NCBI RefSeq assembly: GCF_014779715.1
Contig: NZ_JACXYU010000004.1
Span: 248,001 to 312,000, forward strand
DNA from: Streptomyces chumphonensis
Lineage (GTDB): Bacteria; Actinomycetota; Actinomycetes; Streptomycetales; Streptomycetaceae
Reading direction: 5' to 3'
DNA length: 64,000 bases
Within the stretch, counting starts at the first letter, position 1. The number at the start of each line of letters is the position of its first letter. Position numbers and translations under genes: made by a program. The notes under the pieces are model-generated. The model ran no database searches. It was given only the letters and a program-made list of their open reading frames with translations, and was not told the origin of the DNA. Below, piece by piece: positions 1 through 8,035 of the stretch.

Positions 1-1096
1 CGTAGACCGGCGGCATTTCCGGGTCGTCGAGCATCAGGAACGTGGCCGTGTGCCGTAGGTCGTGAAGGGTCCAATTGGCGCCCAGGAGCTCGTTGGCGCG
101 GTTGAACATCATGCGGGCCGCGTCGTACTCCAACGGCCTCCAGGGGCGGCGTAGCGTCCACCACAGCGGCTGCTGTCGGCCGCGGGGCACGCCTTTCTTC
201 CAGGCATCTTCCTGGTAGAGCCGTAGCCAGACGAACGCGTCGGGGGTGGCCGGCAGCTCTTGGTAGTCACGGGTGCCCTTGCGGATCACGCCGAGGGTCT
301 GCTGGCCGACGATCGCGCCGCCCTGCTTGGCGGTGAGCAGTTCCTCCGCGCGGGCGCCGGTGGCGACCCAGAAGGCCAGCAGGGCCCGGTCGCGGTGCGA
401 GCGGAGGCCGGCAAAGACCTCGGTGTACTTCTCATCGGGGATGCGTCGCGGGATCCGCTTGGGGATCTTCGGCCGGTAGAGACCCGTGTGCTGCCTCTTG
501 TGTTCTTTGTCAGGATTGTGGTGGGCGTGAGCGCGTGCAGAACGCCGACTACGGTCGAGAGGGAAGGGGTTGACCAACAGCGATCCCGTGTTGTGTTCCA
601 GGTGGAAGTCGTAGAACGACCGAAGCACCGTCTCGCAGTGAGCTCGGGTGTTAGGCGCGTACTTTGAGCCGATTGTGGGCTTGCCGGTCACCGGGTTCGG
701 TGCTCCGGGTGCCGGCCTGCCGGTCCGGACCGGTCGGGGTATCTCGGCAGGCTCCTTGCCGCGGTGGCGCCAGTGGACGCGTACCGGCTTGTCCGTCAGC
801 TTCATCCACAGCATGAAGTCCCGGGCATCCTCACGAGTCGCACGGTCCCACTCAATCCCGAGCACCCACAGGTAGCGCCACCAGCGAAGTAGATCCATGC
901 CGTACGAGCGCGGCGTCAACGGTGAACAGTCCCTCGCCAGAAGGTCCTTCAGGTACACCGCGGTAGGCTCCATCGGCCTTCCGAACGGATCCAGCAGTTG
1001 GTACGGCTCCCACGGATCTCCAGTCGCGAGTAGCACGCCTATCTCAGGCAGCACAAAGCTCTTCAGGTCCCTTCCGGGACGTTGTTTACCGGGCAT
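1..1096 (-). CDS. Tyrosine recombinase/integrase, cut by the left window edge
   Basis: I translated this frame by hand: it stays open from an ATG at 1096 to base 1, so about 365 residues are present and the C-terminus lies outside the window. The N-terminal half (to about residue 125) has the helical look of a core-binding domain. The catalytic domain shows Arg I in ATGARAEELL, a candidate beta-hairpin Lys in IRKGTRDY, and box II HDLRHTA near the window edge. The last His/Trp and the nucleophilic Tyr would be further left. It should catalyse site-specific integration and excision of a mobile element. Its start lies only about 60 bases from a broken tadA, the usual position of an integrase beside its attachment site. 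Codon use is less GC-extreme than in the neighbouring genes, which fits acquired DNA. Confidence in the family is high; the type of element (prophage or ICE) cannot be told from here. Confidence 0.9.
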   Translation of the reverse strand, partial: MPGKQRPGRDLKSFVLPEIGVLLATGDPWEPYQLLDPFGRPMEPTAVYLKDLLARDCSPLTPRSYGMDLLRWWRYLWVLGIEWDRATREDARDFMLWMKLTDKPVRVHWRHRGKEPAEIPRPVRTGRPAPGAPNPVTGKPTIGSKYAPNTRAHCETVLRSFYDFHLEHNTGSLLVNPFPLDRSRRSARAHAHHNPDKEHKRQHTGLYRPKIPKRIPRRIPDEKYTEVFAGLRSHRDRALLAFWVATGARAEELLTAKQGGAIVGQQTLGVIRKGTRDYQELPATPDAFVWLRLYQEDAWKKGVPRGRQQPLWWTLRRPWRPLEYDAARMMFNRANELLGANWTLHDLRHTATFLMLDDPEMPPVY

Positions 1097-1165
1097 GCCG
1101 GGAAGCTAGCAGAAACCCCAACTGACCTGCGAAGACGTATGAGTTAGTTCGGTCAATAAGTCGTC
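1097..1165. other. Probable attachment-site junction of an integrative element
   Basis: Between the integrase start and the surviving tadA frame there are about 60 bases with no gene. An in-frame TAA sits at 1157-1159, and TadA-like coding sequence (VVHANAADVPARLEALG) begins directly after it at 1160. The loss of homology at that point marks the likely crossover region. The exact core repeat cannot be defined without the other end of the element, which is outside the window. Confidence 0.55.
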
Positions 1166-1459
1166 CACGCCAACGCCGCCGCTGACGTACCCGCCCGCCT
1201 GGAGGCGCTCGGCATGACGGCGGGGCTCGACCGGGCGGCCCTGCACAGCCAGTTGGCGGCGGCGCTCTCCCTGGTGGTGCACCTCGTCAGGGACCGCTCC
1301 GGGCGGCGCCGCGTCGCCGAGGTCCACGTACTCGAACGACGCCCGGACGGGCTGGTCGGCACGGTGCCGGCCGTGCGGTGGGCTGCGACGGGCTTCACCC
1401 GGGCCGACGGCTGGGCCCGGTTGCGCGAGCTGTGCGAGCGCGGCGGAGGCACGCCGTGA
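1160..1459 (+). pseudogene. tadA: 3' fragment of the Tad secretion ATPase gene tadA (CpaF family)
   Basis: The frame after the TAA at 1157 reads VVHANAADVPARLEALG, followed by a helix-rich stretch ending in VAEVHVLERRPDGLVG. This matches the C-terminal end of actinobacterial TadA/CpaF-like ATPases, which power Tad/Flp pilus assembly. The Walker A and B motifs and most of the protein are missing. The fragment has about 100 residues where the family usually has about 380 or more. An internal ATG at 1214 could start a short peptide but has no obvious role. The stop overlaps the tadB start (GTGA), so the original operon order survives. The upstream part is probably displaced to the far side of the integrated element. 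Whether excision restores a working gene is unknown. Confidence 0.8.
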
Positions 1460-2394
1460 CGGGGCCGGGCGGTCCGGAGGCCGCCTACGCGGCGCTGCTG
1501 TGCGCCGGTGCCGCCGTCTGGATGGTCGGCGGGCCGGATCCGTCGCGGCGCCGCGTCAGGCTGCTGTGCGCCGGTGGGGGACCGCAGGGAGTGGCGGGGG
1601 TGCTGCGCCGTGCGCTCCCCTCCTCCCTCCGGGCGTCGGAGACGGCGGCCCGGCTGCGGGCGCGGGCCGGCCCGCACTGGCTCTGCCCGCCGGTGGGGGT
1701 GGGTCTGGGGTTCCTGGGCGAATCCGTCCTGCCGGTGCTGGCCGGGGCCCTGGCCGCCCCCCTCGTCGGCCGCTGGAGACGCACCGGGGCGCGGCGCCGG
1801 GCGGCGGAGCGGCGGGAGGCCGCCGTGATCGAGCTGTGCGCCGCCCTGGCCGCCGAGGTGCGGGCGGGCCGCCAGCCCGAGCAGGCGCTGCCGACCGTGA
1901 TCGAGATCGGCGGTGCCGCGCTGGGCGGGCCGGGAGCCGACGTCCTCGCGGCGGTCCGATTCGGGGGCGACGTCCCGGCCGCCCTGCGCCGGGCGGCCGA
2001 GCTGCCCGGCGCACGGGGGCTGGCCGGGGTCGCGGCCTGCTGGCGGGTGGCCGTCGACGGCGGCGCGGGTCTGGCGGACGGACTGGACCGGGTCGCCGGG
2101 GCCCTGCGCGCGGAGCGGGACCAGCGGGAGGAGCTGCGGGCCCAGCTCGCCGGGCCACGCGCCACCGCGGTGACGCTGGCTCTGCTCCCGGTCTTCGGGG
2201 TGCTGCTGGGGACGGCCATGGGGGCGGAGCCCCTGCGCTTCCTGCTGCACTCCCCGGCCGGGTGGGTCCTGCTCGCGGGCGCGGTCCTCCTGGAGTGCGC
2301 GGGCCTCGCCTGGACACGGCGGATCGTTCAGGTCGCCGAAGGCGCCCGGTCGGCGCGCCCCGCCCGGTCGGTGGAGAGGAGGGCGCCCTCATGA
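1456..2394 (+). CDS. tadB: TadB-like Tad/Flp pilus inner-membrane platform protein
   Basis: GTG at 1456 overlaps the tadA stop by four bases, giving 312 residues. The sequence has the arrangement of type II secretion F-domain proteins of the Tad system. Short hydrophobic segments lie at the N-terminus and around residues 75-95. A cytoplasmic helical domain follows (ELCAALAAEVRAGRQPEQAL and a helical repeat to about residue 235), then two C-terminal membrane helices (VTLALLPVFGVLLGTAM and WVLLAGAVLLECAGLAW). It would form the membrane platform with TadC above the TadA ATPase. It overlaps the next gene by ATGA, so translation is coupled. If tadA is really disrupted, this gene may be silent or dependent on excision of the element. 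Confidence 0.8.
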   Translation: MTGPGGPEAAYAALLCAGAAVWMVGGPDPSRRRVRLLCAGGGPQGVAGVLRRALPSSLRASETAARLRARAGPHWLCPPVGVGLGFLGESVLPVLAGALAAPLVGRWRRTGARRRAAERREAAVIELCAALAAEVRAGRQPEQALPTVIEIGGAALGGPGADVLAAVRFGGDVPAALRRAAELPGARGLAGVAACWRVAVDGGAGLADGLDRVAGALRAERDQREELRAQLAGPRATAVTLALLPVFGVLLGTAMGAEPLRFLLHSPAGWVLLAGAVLLECAGLAWTRRIVQVAEGARSARPARSVERRAPS

Positions 2395-3209
2395 ACGGCG
2401 ACGTCGTGCACAGCCTGTGGACGGCCGCGCTGCCGGGCGCGGTCGCCGTCCTCACCCTCGCGCCCCCGGCCGTCTCGGCGGTCTCGGCGCGCCGTCGTGC
2501 CATGGGCGTCCGCCGTCGGCTGGCCGCGTCGCTCGGCACGGGCGGAACGTCGGCGCGGTCGCGGAGGTGGTGTCCGCGGGCCGGGCCCCGGCGCCGGACG
2601 CGCCGACCCGCGCGGCACGCCGCCCTGGCCGCCGGGAGCGGAGCGCTCGTCCTCCTGGCCCTCGGAGGCGTCGGTGGAGCGCTGGCGGCGGCGTGCGTCG
2701 CCTTCGGCGCCGGGCGATGGCTGCGGACGCGCACCACCCGGGCCGAGCAGGCGGCCCACCGTGCACGGGAGCATGAGGTGGCCGAACAGCTCCCCCTCAC
2801 CGCCGAGTTGCTGGCGGCCTGCCTGGCCGCGGGATCCGCGCCCACGGCGGCGGCACGGGCGGTCGGCGAGTGCGTGGGCGGACCCCTGGGCCGACAGCTG
2901 GGCCGGACCTGCGCCGAGCTGCGGCTGGGCGCCGATCCGCCGGCCGCCTGGGCCGGTTTGGCGCGGCTGTCGGGAGCGGCGGCACTGGCCCGCTGCCTGG
3001 AGCGGGCCCACCGCTCCGGTGCGCCGGCCGTCGCGCACGTGGCACGGCTCGCCGAGGAGTGCCGGGCGAGCCGGGCCCGGACGGCTCAGGCCCGCGCCCG
3101 GCGTGCCGGTGTCCTCGTCACCGGGCCCCTGGCGCTGTGCTTCCTCCCGGCCTTCCTGCTGGCGGGCGTCGCACCCGTCGTCGTCGGACTCGGCCGGGCC
3201 CTCCTGTGA
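2391..3209 (+). CDS. tadC: TadC-like Tad/Flp pilus platform protein (type II secretion F domain)
   Basis: ATG at 2391 overlaps the tadB stop, giving 272 residues. Two N-terminal hydrophobic helices flank a basic, Arg-rich loop. A helical F-domain follows (EVAEQLPLTAELLAACLAAG and related helices), and the protein ends with a hydrophobic helix (VTGPLALCFLPAFLLAGVAP). With TadB it would make the inner-membrane platform for pilin export. It is slightly short for the family but complete. A gap of about 95 bases separates it from the pilin-like gene, which has its own ribosome binding site. Confidence 0.78.
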   Translation: MNGDVVHSLWTAALPGAVAVLTLAPPAVSAVSARRRAMGVRRRLAASLGTGGTSARSRRWCPRAGPRRRTRRPARHAALAAGSGALVLLALGGVGGALAAACVAFGAGRWLRTRTTRAEQAAHRAREHEVAEQLPLTAELLAACLAAGSAPTAAARAVGECVGGPLGRQLGRTCAELRLGADPPAAWAGLARLSGAAALARCLERAHRSGAPAVAHVARLAEECRASRARTAQARARRAGVLVTGPLALCFLPAFLLAGVAPVVVGLGRALL

Positions 3210-3303
3210 CCCGCCGCCGCCCGCGCAGCCCCGCAGACCCCCTGACGACCGGACCAGACCCGTACCGACCGATCTCCACCCGACTCCGAGAAGGACGAGA
3301 CCC

Positions 3304-3504
3304 ATGCGCGACACGAAACTCCGCGCCGCCTGGCGCGACCTGCGTGGCCCACGCCGCGACAGCGGTATGAGCACGGCCGAGTACGCCGTCGGGACGATCG
3401 CCGCCTGCGGCTTCGCGGCCGTCCTCTACACGGTGGTGACCAGCGAGCCGGTGAGCTCGGCGATGCAGCAGCTGGTCGAGAGAGCGCTCGATGCGAGCTT
3501 CTGA
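3304..3504 (+). CDS. DUF4244 pilin-like small protein of the Tad locus
   Basis: This 66-residue protein starts at ATG 3304 after a GAAGGACGAG ribosome binding site. It has a short basic N-terminus, then SGMSTAEYAVGTIAACGFAA, a Gly followed within a few residues by a TAEYA motif and a hydrophobic helix. This is the layout of Flp/class III prepilins and of the actinobacterial DUF4244 family found between tadC and tadE. It is probably the main pilus subunit, but cleavage by a TadV/FppA peptidase is inferred; no such peptidase is in the window. The gene overlaps the next one by 14 bases. Confidence 0.8.
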   Translation: MRDTKLRAAWRDLRGPRRDSGMSTAEYAVGTIAACGFAAVLYTVVTSEPVSSAMQQLVERALDASF

Positions 3505-3832
3505 CGACCGTGGGCAGGCCACGGCCGAGACGGCTGCCGTGGTCCCGTGCCTCGCCCTGCTCCTCGCGATGATGATGTGGGGCCTGCTCGTGGCAGCCGC
3601 CCAGATCCAGTGCGTGGACGCCGCCCGGGCCGGTGCCCGGGCGGCCGCCCGGGGAGAGTCGCGGGAGACGGCACTCGCCGCCGCCCGTGCCGTGGCGCCG
3701 GAGGGCGCCCGGGTGAGGCTCTCCCGGCAGGGGGAGGAGCTGCGGGTCCGCGTCACCGCCCGGCCGGACGGCCCCGGGCCCCTGACCGTCGGTGTCCACG
3801 CGGAGGCGGTGGCCCATGTCGAGCGTGGCTGA
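3491..3832 (+). CDS. TadE-family minor pilin
   Basis: The 113-residue protein begins MRASDDRGQATAETA, with the RGQATAE signature of TadE-like proteins. One membrane helix (CLALLLAMMMWGLLVAAAQ) follows, and then an extracellular part that begins with an Ala/Arg-rich amphipathic helix. It would be a minor pilin or assembly factor of the Tad pilus. It overlaps both neighbours (14 bases upstream, 17 bases downstream), as expected for an operon. Confidence 0.8.
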   Translation: MRASDDRGQATAETAAVVPCLALLLAMMMWGLLVAAAQIQCVDAARAGARAAARGESRETALAAARAVAPEGARVRLSRQGEELRVRVTARPDGPGPLTVGVHAEAVAHVERG

Positions 3833-4220
3833 CCGGTGGCCGGGCCGCACACGCGGGGCGGACCGGGGTGCGGCCACGGTGTGGGCCGTCACCTGCACGG
3901 CCCTGCTCGCCACCCTGTTCGCCGGCCTGCTCGGCATGGGGCAGGCCGTCTCCGCCCGGCACCGCGCCGCGGCGGCGGCCGACCTCGCGGCCCTCGCCGC
4001 CGCCGAGCACGCGCTCCTCGGAGAGGACCGGGCGTGCGCGGCGGCCCGGCGCATCGCCTCGGCGCAGGGCGCCCGCGTGGCGCGGTGTGCGGTGCGTGGC
4101 CTGGTCGCCGACCTCACGGCCGAGGCCCGCTGGGGTCCGTACGCGCCACGGATCCGCGCCCGGGCCGGGCCCGGCCGAGCGGCTCCGGGCGCCGGGGCGC
4201 ACGCCTCCGCCCCGGCCGGA
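3816..4220 (+). CDS. Rv3654c-like TadE-related protein; no stop before the facing helicase gene
   Basis: From ATG 3816 the protein reads RGAATVWAVTCTALLATLFA, a single membrane helix after a short Arg-rich tail. An Ala-rich helix with DLAALAAAEHALLGED follows, then a two-Cys stretch (DRACAAARR and VARCAVRG). This is the usual form of the Rv3654c-like helicase/secretion-neighbourhood proteins that end Tad loci, normally about 110-150 residues. The odd feature is that the frame does not stop. It stays open through the antisense side of the helicase gene to 5561, which would give 581 residues. I mark only the part that looks coding, up to the helicase stop. A lost stop codon or an uncorrected frameshift near 4150-4220 would explain it. 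Confidence 0.55.
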
Positions 4221-6704
4221 TCAGTCGGCCTCGCGCAGCAGCTCCGTCAGAAGCCGCAGAGCGCCCCGCTTGTGCAGCGGGTCGTTCCCGTTGCCGCACT
4301 TCGGCGACTGGATACAGGAGGGGCAGCCGCCGTCGCACTCGCAGGACGCGATGGCCTCGCGGGTGGCCGCCAGCCACGCGCGCGCCGTGTGGAAGGCCCG
4401 CTCGGCGAACCCCGCGCCGCCGGGGTGCCCGTCGTAGACGAAGACGGTGGGCAGCAGCGTGTCGGGATGCAGGGGCACCGAGACGCCGCCGATGTCCCAG
4501 CGGTCGCACGTGGCGAACAGCGGCAGCATGCCGATCGACGCGTGCTCGGCGGCGTGGAGCGCGCCGCCGAGGATCTCCGGTGCGATGCCCGCCGCCTCCA
4601 GCTGGTCCTCGGTGACGGTCCACCACACCGCGCGGGTGCGCAGCGTGCGCGGGGGCAGGTCCAGCCGGGTCTCGCCCAGCACCTCGCCGGTGATCAGCTT
4701 GCGTCGCAGATAGGAGACGACCTGGTTGGTGACCTCCACCGACCCGAAGCACAGGCGCGCTTCGCCCCACGGCACCTCGGTGTCCGTCTCCAGCACGGTG
4801 ATCGCCGTGGTGTCCCGGGCCATGGTCGTCCACGGCGGGCTGGCCTCCTCCACGAGGGCCACCGAGCCGTCGGGCTCCTCCAGGTGCAGCTCCCGCACCA
4901 CGTAGCTGCGCCCCTGGTGGAGATGGACGGCGCCTTCGTGCACGGTCGTGTGCGCGGCGGCGGCGTCGACGGTGCCCAGCAGCCGCCCGGTGCCGCTCTC
5001 GACCACCTGGACGGGGCGCCCGCCCTGCCCCCGGATGTCGGCCAGGTCTGCGGCGCGTCCCCGGCTCGTCCAGTACCAGGCGGCACCCCGGCGGCGCAGC
5101 AGCCGACGCCGTTCGAGCTGCGGCATCAGCGCGGCGGCAGCCGGCGAGAAGAGGGCCAGGTCGGTGTCCGTGAGCGGCAGCTCGGCGGCGGCGGCGCACA
5201 GGTGCGGTGCGAGGACGTAGGGGTTGTCCGGGTCGAGGACGGTGGTCTCGACGGGCTGGGCGAAGATCGCCTCCGGGTGGTGTACGAGATACGTGTCCAG
5301 CGGGTCGTCGCGGGCGATCAGGACGGCGAGTGCGCCCTGCCCGCGACGACCGGCGCGACCCGCCTGCTGCCACAGGGAGGCGCGGGTGCCGGGGTAGCCG
5401 GCGAGCAGCACGGCGTCCAGGCCCGAGACGTCCATGCCGAGTTCCAGTGCCGTCGTGGCGGCGAGCCCCAGCAGGTCTCCGCTGTGCAGCGCCCGTTCGA
5501 GCGAGCGTCGTTCCTCGGGGAGGTAGCCGCCCCGGTAGGCGGCGACACGCCCGGGCAGTGAGCGGTCCACGTCGGCCAGCCGCTCTTTGGCCAGCACCGA
5601 GATGAGTTCCGCGCCGCGTCGGGAGCGGACGAAGGCGACGGTGCGGACGCCGCCGACGGTCAGGTCGGTCAGCAACTCGGCCGTCTCGGCCGTGGCCGTG
5701 CGTCGCACCGGTGCTCCCCGCTCGCCGCGCAGGTCGGTCAGCGGCGGTTCCCACAGGGCGAAGACCAACTCGCCCCGGGGTGAGGCGTCCTCGGTGATCT
5801 CGGTGACGGGGAGGCCGGTCAGGCGGGACGCGGCCCGGCCGGGCTCGGCGGCGGTGGCGGAGGCCAGCAGGAAGGCCGGTTCGGCGCCGTAGCGCGCGGC
5901 CACCCGCCGCAGTCTCCGCAGGACGTGGGCCACGTGGGAGCCGAAGACGCCCCGATAGGTGTGGCACTCGTCCACCACGACGTAGCGCAGGGCGCGCAGG
6001 AAGGAGGACCAGCGGGCGTGCCCGGGCAGGATGCCCCGGTGGAGCATGTCCGGATTGGTGAGAACGTAGTTCGCGTACTGGCGGACCCACTCCCGCTCCT
6101 CGGGCGGTGTGTCACCGTCGTAGACGGCCGGCCGGACCGCGCCGCCCAGGGGCGCGGCCAGCTCGGCCAGTGCCCTGCGCTGATCCGCCGCGAGCGCCTT
6201 GGTCGGCGCGAGGTACAGGGCGGTGGCGCCGCGACCGCCCGGTCGTTCGGCCCCGTCCACCAGCGCGCTGAGCGCCGGGACGGTGTAGGCGAGTGACTTG
6301 CCGGACGCCGTCCCGGTGGCGACGACGACGGACTCGCCGAGCAGGGCCCGCTCGACCGTGCGGGCCTGGTGCTCCCAGGGTCGGTCGATCCCGGCGGTCC
6401 GCACGGCGGCGATCACTTCCGGCCGAATCGGAGCAGGCCAGTCCGCATGACGACCCGCTCGTGCGGGCAGGTGCTCCGTATGGGTGATGCGTGCGGAGCG
6501 CGTGCCCCCGGCGGTGAGTCGTGCGAGCACCGACCGGGGTGACGCGGCGTCGGTGCGGGCCCCCGCGACGCGCGGGTGCCGGGCGTCGAGTTCGTCGAAC
6601 CCGCCGGGGCTCTCGGCGTCGTCTGGGGTACCTGGGTTCGCGGCCATCGGCATCGAGTGTGTCACCGGCACGGCCGACAATGGCGGCAAGGCGTCGTGCA
6701 CCAT
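4221..6704 (-). CDS. DEAD/DEAH-box helicase with DUF1998-type zinc-binding C-terminus (MrfA-like)
   Basis: The protein is a superfamily 2 helicase of about 827 residues from the chosen ATG at 6704. Walker A is [12 protein letters not shown], and the DExH box is VVDECHTY followed by RGVFGSHV. A helicase C domain carries [20 protein letters not shown] and [12 protein letters not shown]. The C-terminus ends in a Cys cluster ([10 protein letters not shown], then a further Cys in SPKCGNGND), the four-Cys signature of the DUF1998/MrfA family linked to DNA repair in Bacillus. An ATG at 6917 would add 71 residues but would lie inside bldG on the other strand, so I prefer 6704; 6653 is also possible. 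It diverges from bldG. It most likely unwinds or remodels nucleic acid in repair. Confidence 0.88.
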   Translation of the reverse strand: MVHDALPPLSAVPVTHSMPMAANPGTPDDAESPGGFDELDARHPRVAGARTDAASPRSVLARLTAGGTRSARITHTEHLPARAGRHADWPAPIRPEVIAAVRTAGIDRPWEHQARTVERALLGESVVVATGTASGKSLAYTVPALSALVDGAERPGGRGATALYLAPTKALAADQRRALAELAAPLGGAVRPAVYDGDTPPEEREWVRQYANYVLTNPDMLHRGILPGHARWSSFLRALRYVVVDECHTYRGVFGSHVAHVLRRLRRVAARYGAEPAFLLASATAAEPGRAASRLTGLPVTEITEDASPRGELVFALWEPPLTDLRGERGAPVRRTATAETAELLTDLTVGGVRTVAFVRSRRGAELISVLAKERLADVDRSLPGRVAAYRGGYLPEERRSLERALHSGDLLGLAATTALELGMDVSGLDAVLLAGYPGTRASLWQQAGRAGRRGQGALAVLIARDDPLDTYLVHHPEAIFAQPVETTVLDPDNPYVLAPHLCAAAAELPLTDTDLALFSPAAAALMPQLERRRLLRRRGAAWYWTSRGRAADLADIRGQGGRPVQVVESGTGRLLGTVDAAAAHTTVHEGAVHLHQGRSYVVRELHLEEPDGSVALVEEASPPWTTMARDTTAITVLETDTEVPWGEARLCFGSVEVTNQVVSYLRRKLITGEVLGETRLDLPPRTLRTRAVWWTVTEDQLEAAGIAPEILGGALHAAEHASIGMLPLFATCDRWDIGGVSVPLHPDTLLPTVFVYDGHPGGAGFAERAFHTARAWLAATREAIASCECDGGCPSCIQSPKCGNGNDPLHKRGALRLLTELLREAD

Positions 6705-6785
6705 CGCACTGAAGTGATTGAATGCCCCTGCGGCTGCCGATCCATGGGGGGCGACCGCTCGCTTGCAAGGTGCTGGAGGAGATCC

Positions 6786-7127
6786 GTGGACCTGTCCTTG
6801 TCGACCCGGACCGTCGGTGATCGCACGATCGTCGACGTTGGCGGCGAGATCGATGTGTACACCGCGCCAAAGCTGCGCGAGCAGCTCGTGGAACTGGTGA
6901 ACGATGGAAACTTCCACCTCGTGGTGGACATGGAGCGTGTCGAGTTCCTCGACTCAACCGGCCTCGGTGTGCTGGTGGGCGGGCTCAAGCGGGTCCGTGC
7001 CCACGAGGGGTCGCTGCGTCTGGTGTGCAACCAGGAGCGCATCCTGAAGATCTTCCGGATCACCGGGCTCACGAAGGTGTTCCCGATCCACAACTCAGTC
7101 GACGAGGCCGTCGCGGCCACCGACTGA
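6786..7127 (+). CDS. bldG: Anti-sigma factor antagonist BldG
   Basis: The GTG at 6786 follows a GGAGGAGA ribosome binding site and gives 113 residues. It is a single STAS domain with the phosphorylatable Ser57 in [10 protein letters not shown] and the BldG-type ending [19 protein letters not shown]. In S. coelicolor BldG is needed for aerial hyphae and antibiotic production and works by binding anti-sigma factors when unphosphorylated. The next gene encodes an RsbW-like protein, the same arrangement as the known bldG-orf3 pair. The sequence is nearly identical to BldG as I recall it, so identification is secure; the partner choice is inferred. Confidence 0.96.
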   Translation: MDLSLSTRTVGDRTIVDVGGEIDVYTAPKLREQLVELVNDGNFHLVVDMERVEFLDSTGLGVLVGGLKRVRAHEGSLRLVCNQERILKIFRITGLTKVFPIHNSVDEAVAATD

Positions 7128-7144
7128 CGCCGCTTCACCGAAGA

Positions 7145-7166
7145 CCCCCGGGTGGACGCCCGGGGG
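7145..7166 (+). terminator. Hairpin between bldG and its partner gene
   Basis: CCCCCGGG and CCCGGGGG form a perfect 8-bp stem with a 6-base loop, 17 bases after the bldG stop. There is no T-tract. It may end or attenuate part of the bldG transcripts; in S. coelicolor both single-gene and two-gene bldG messages are known. Confidence 0.55.
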
Positions 7167-7245
7167 CAGCGCTCCAGGGAGCGGGGGCCGGTCGCGTACC
7201 GCCCGCCCCTGGACGACGCACCCGTACCACCGTCAGGGGGATGGC

Positions 7246-7686
7246 ATGGCCACCGTCGAACTGCGTTTCAGCGCCCTTCCGGAGCATGTGCGCACCGCGC
7301 GGCTGGTCGCGGCGGCCGTCGCCCGCCGGGCCGGAGTGGACGAGGCGGTGCTCGACGAGGTCCGGCTGGCCGTGGGCGAGGCGTGCAGTCGCGCGGTGGG
7401 CCTGCACCGGAGCGGGGGCCTGGAGTCACCCGTCCGGGTGGCGTTGATCGAGGACGAGAAGGCCTTCTCCATCGAGGTGGGGGACGACGCCTCCGCCGCC
7501 TCCGGCCGTGTCCCCGGAGCGCGGGACACCGAGGCGCCCGCTCGGGCGGAGGCCGCCGACGCCGACAGCGACATGGGCCTCGCGGTGATCAGCGGTCTGG
7601 TGGACGACGTCGAGGTGACCGCCGATGAGCGCGGTGGCCTGATCCGGATGTCCTGGCCCACCACGACGGCGGCCGTTCTCCCCTGA
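7246..7686 (+). CDS. Anti-sigma factor-like ATP-binding protein (bldG orf3 homologue)
   Basis: The 146-residue protein starts at ATG 7246 after CAGGGGGATGGC. It has the fold signature of HATPase_c serine-protein kinases of the RsbW/SpoIIAB type: an N-box-like helix DEVRLAVGEACSRAVGLH, a variable Ala/Asp-rich middle, and a late glycine motif (DSDMGLAVISGLVDDVEV). It probably phosphorylates or sequesters an anti-sigma antagonist such as BldG and binds a sigma factor. The gene lies 118 bases downstream of bldG with only a hairpin between. The target sigma factor cannot be read from the sequence. Glycines of the G1/G2 boxes are poorly kept, so kinase activity is not certain. Confidence 0.85.
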   Translation: MATVELRFSALPEHVRTARLVAAAVARRAGVDEAVLDEVRLAVGEACSRAVGLHRSGGLESPVRVALIEDEKAFSIEVGDDASAASGRVPGARDTEAPARAEAADADSDMGLAVISGLVDDVEVTADERGGLIRMSWPTTTAAVLP

Positions 7687-7697
7687 GCCGACACTCC

Positions 7698-7743
7698 GCA
7701 CGAAGCGGCGCCCGCCCCCTGCGGCCGGCGCCGTTCTTCGTGT
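7698..7743 (+). terminator. Rho-independent-type terminator after the bldG operon
   Basis: CACGAAG-CGGCGCC pairs with GGCGCCG-TT-CTTCGTG, a 14-bp stem interrupted by two unpaired T. It lies just after the stop at 7686 and ends the bldG pair. Confidence 0.8.
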
Positions 7744-8035
7744 GACCTCCGCTTCTCCTTCCGCCGGGCCGGCTTCCGGGGCGACGGGTGGGGTGTGCGG
7801 GACGTCGAATTAATCACCGGAAGATCGTTAAACAGATCATTTTCTCGGTGTCAGGAAATGGTGCCCTGTCCTCCTTGTGAGTGAATTCTCAAAGCGGCGT
7901 GCCTATTGATCTTCGCTGATGCAGGCGAATTCCCGTTACCGCGCCCTGTTTCCCGGCGCCGGTGATCCCTAGAATCCGCCACATCTTTCCCGCACGCCAT
8001 GAGCGCACTCACGTGCCACACGTCAAGGAGGACGA
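7744..8035 (+). promoter_or_regulatory. Upstream region of hppA, unusually AT-rich
   Basis: No gene is seen here. From about 7805 to 7935 the sequence is clearly more AT-rich than its surroundings (for example GAATTAATCACC and GTTAAACAGATCATTTTC). A possible -10 box TAGAAT lies at 7970-7975 with no convincing -35. The strong ribosome binding site AAGGAGG for hppA is at 8024-8030. The region probably holds the hppA promoter and perhaps structured leader RNA, but I recognise no known riboswitch. Confidence 0.45.

Noticed and set aside
6704-6917. A longer helicase N-terminus starting at 6917
   Set aside because: It would overlap bldG on the other strand and has no helicase sequence before residue 72; ATG 6704 is preferred.
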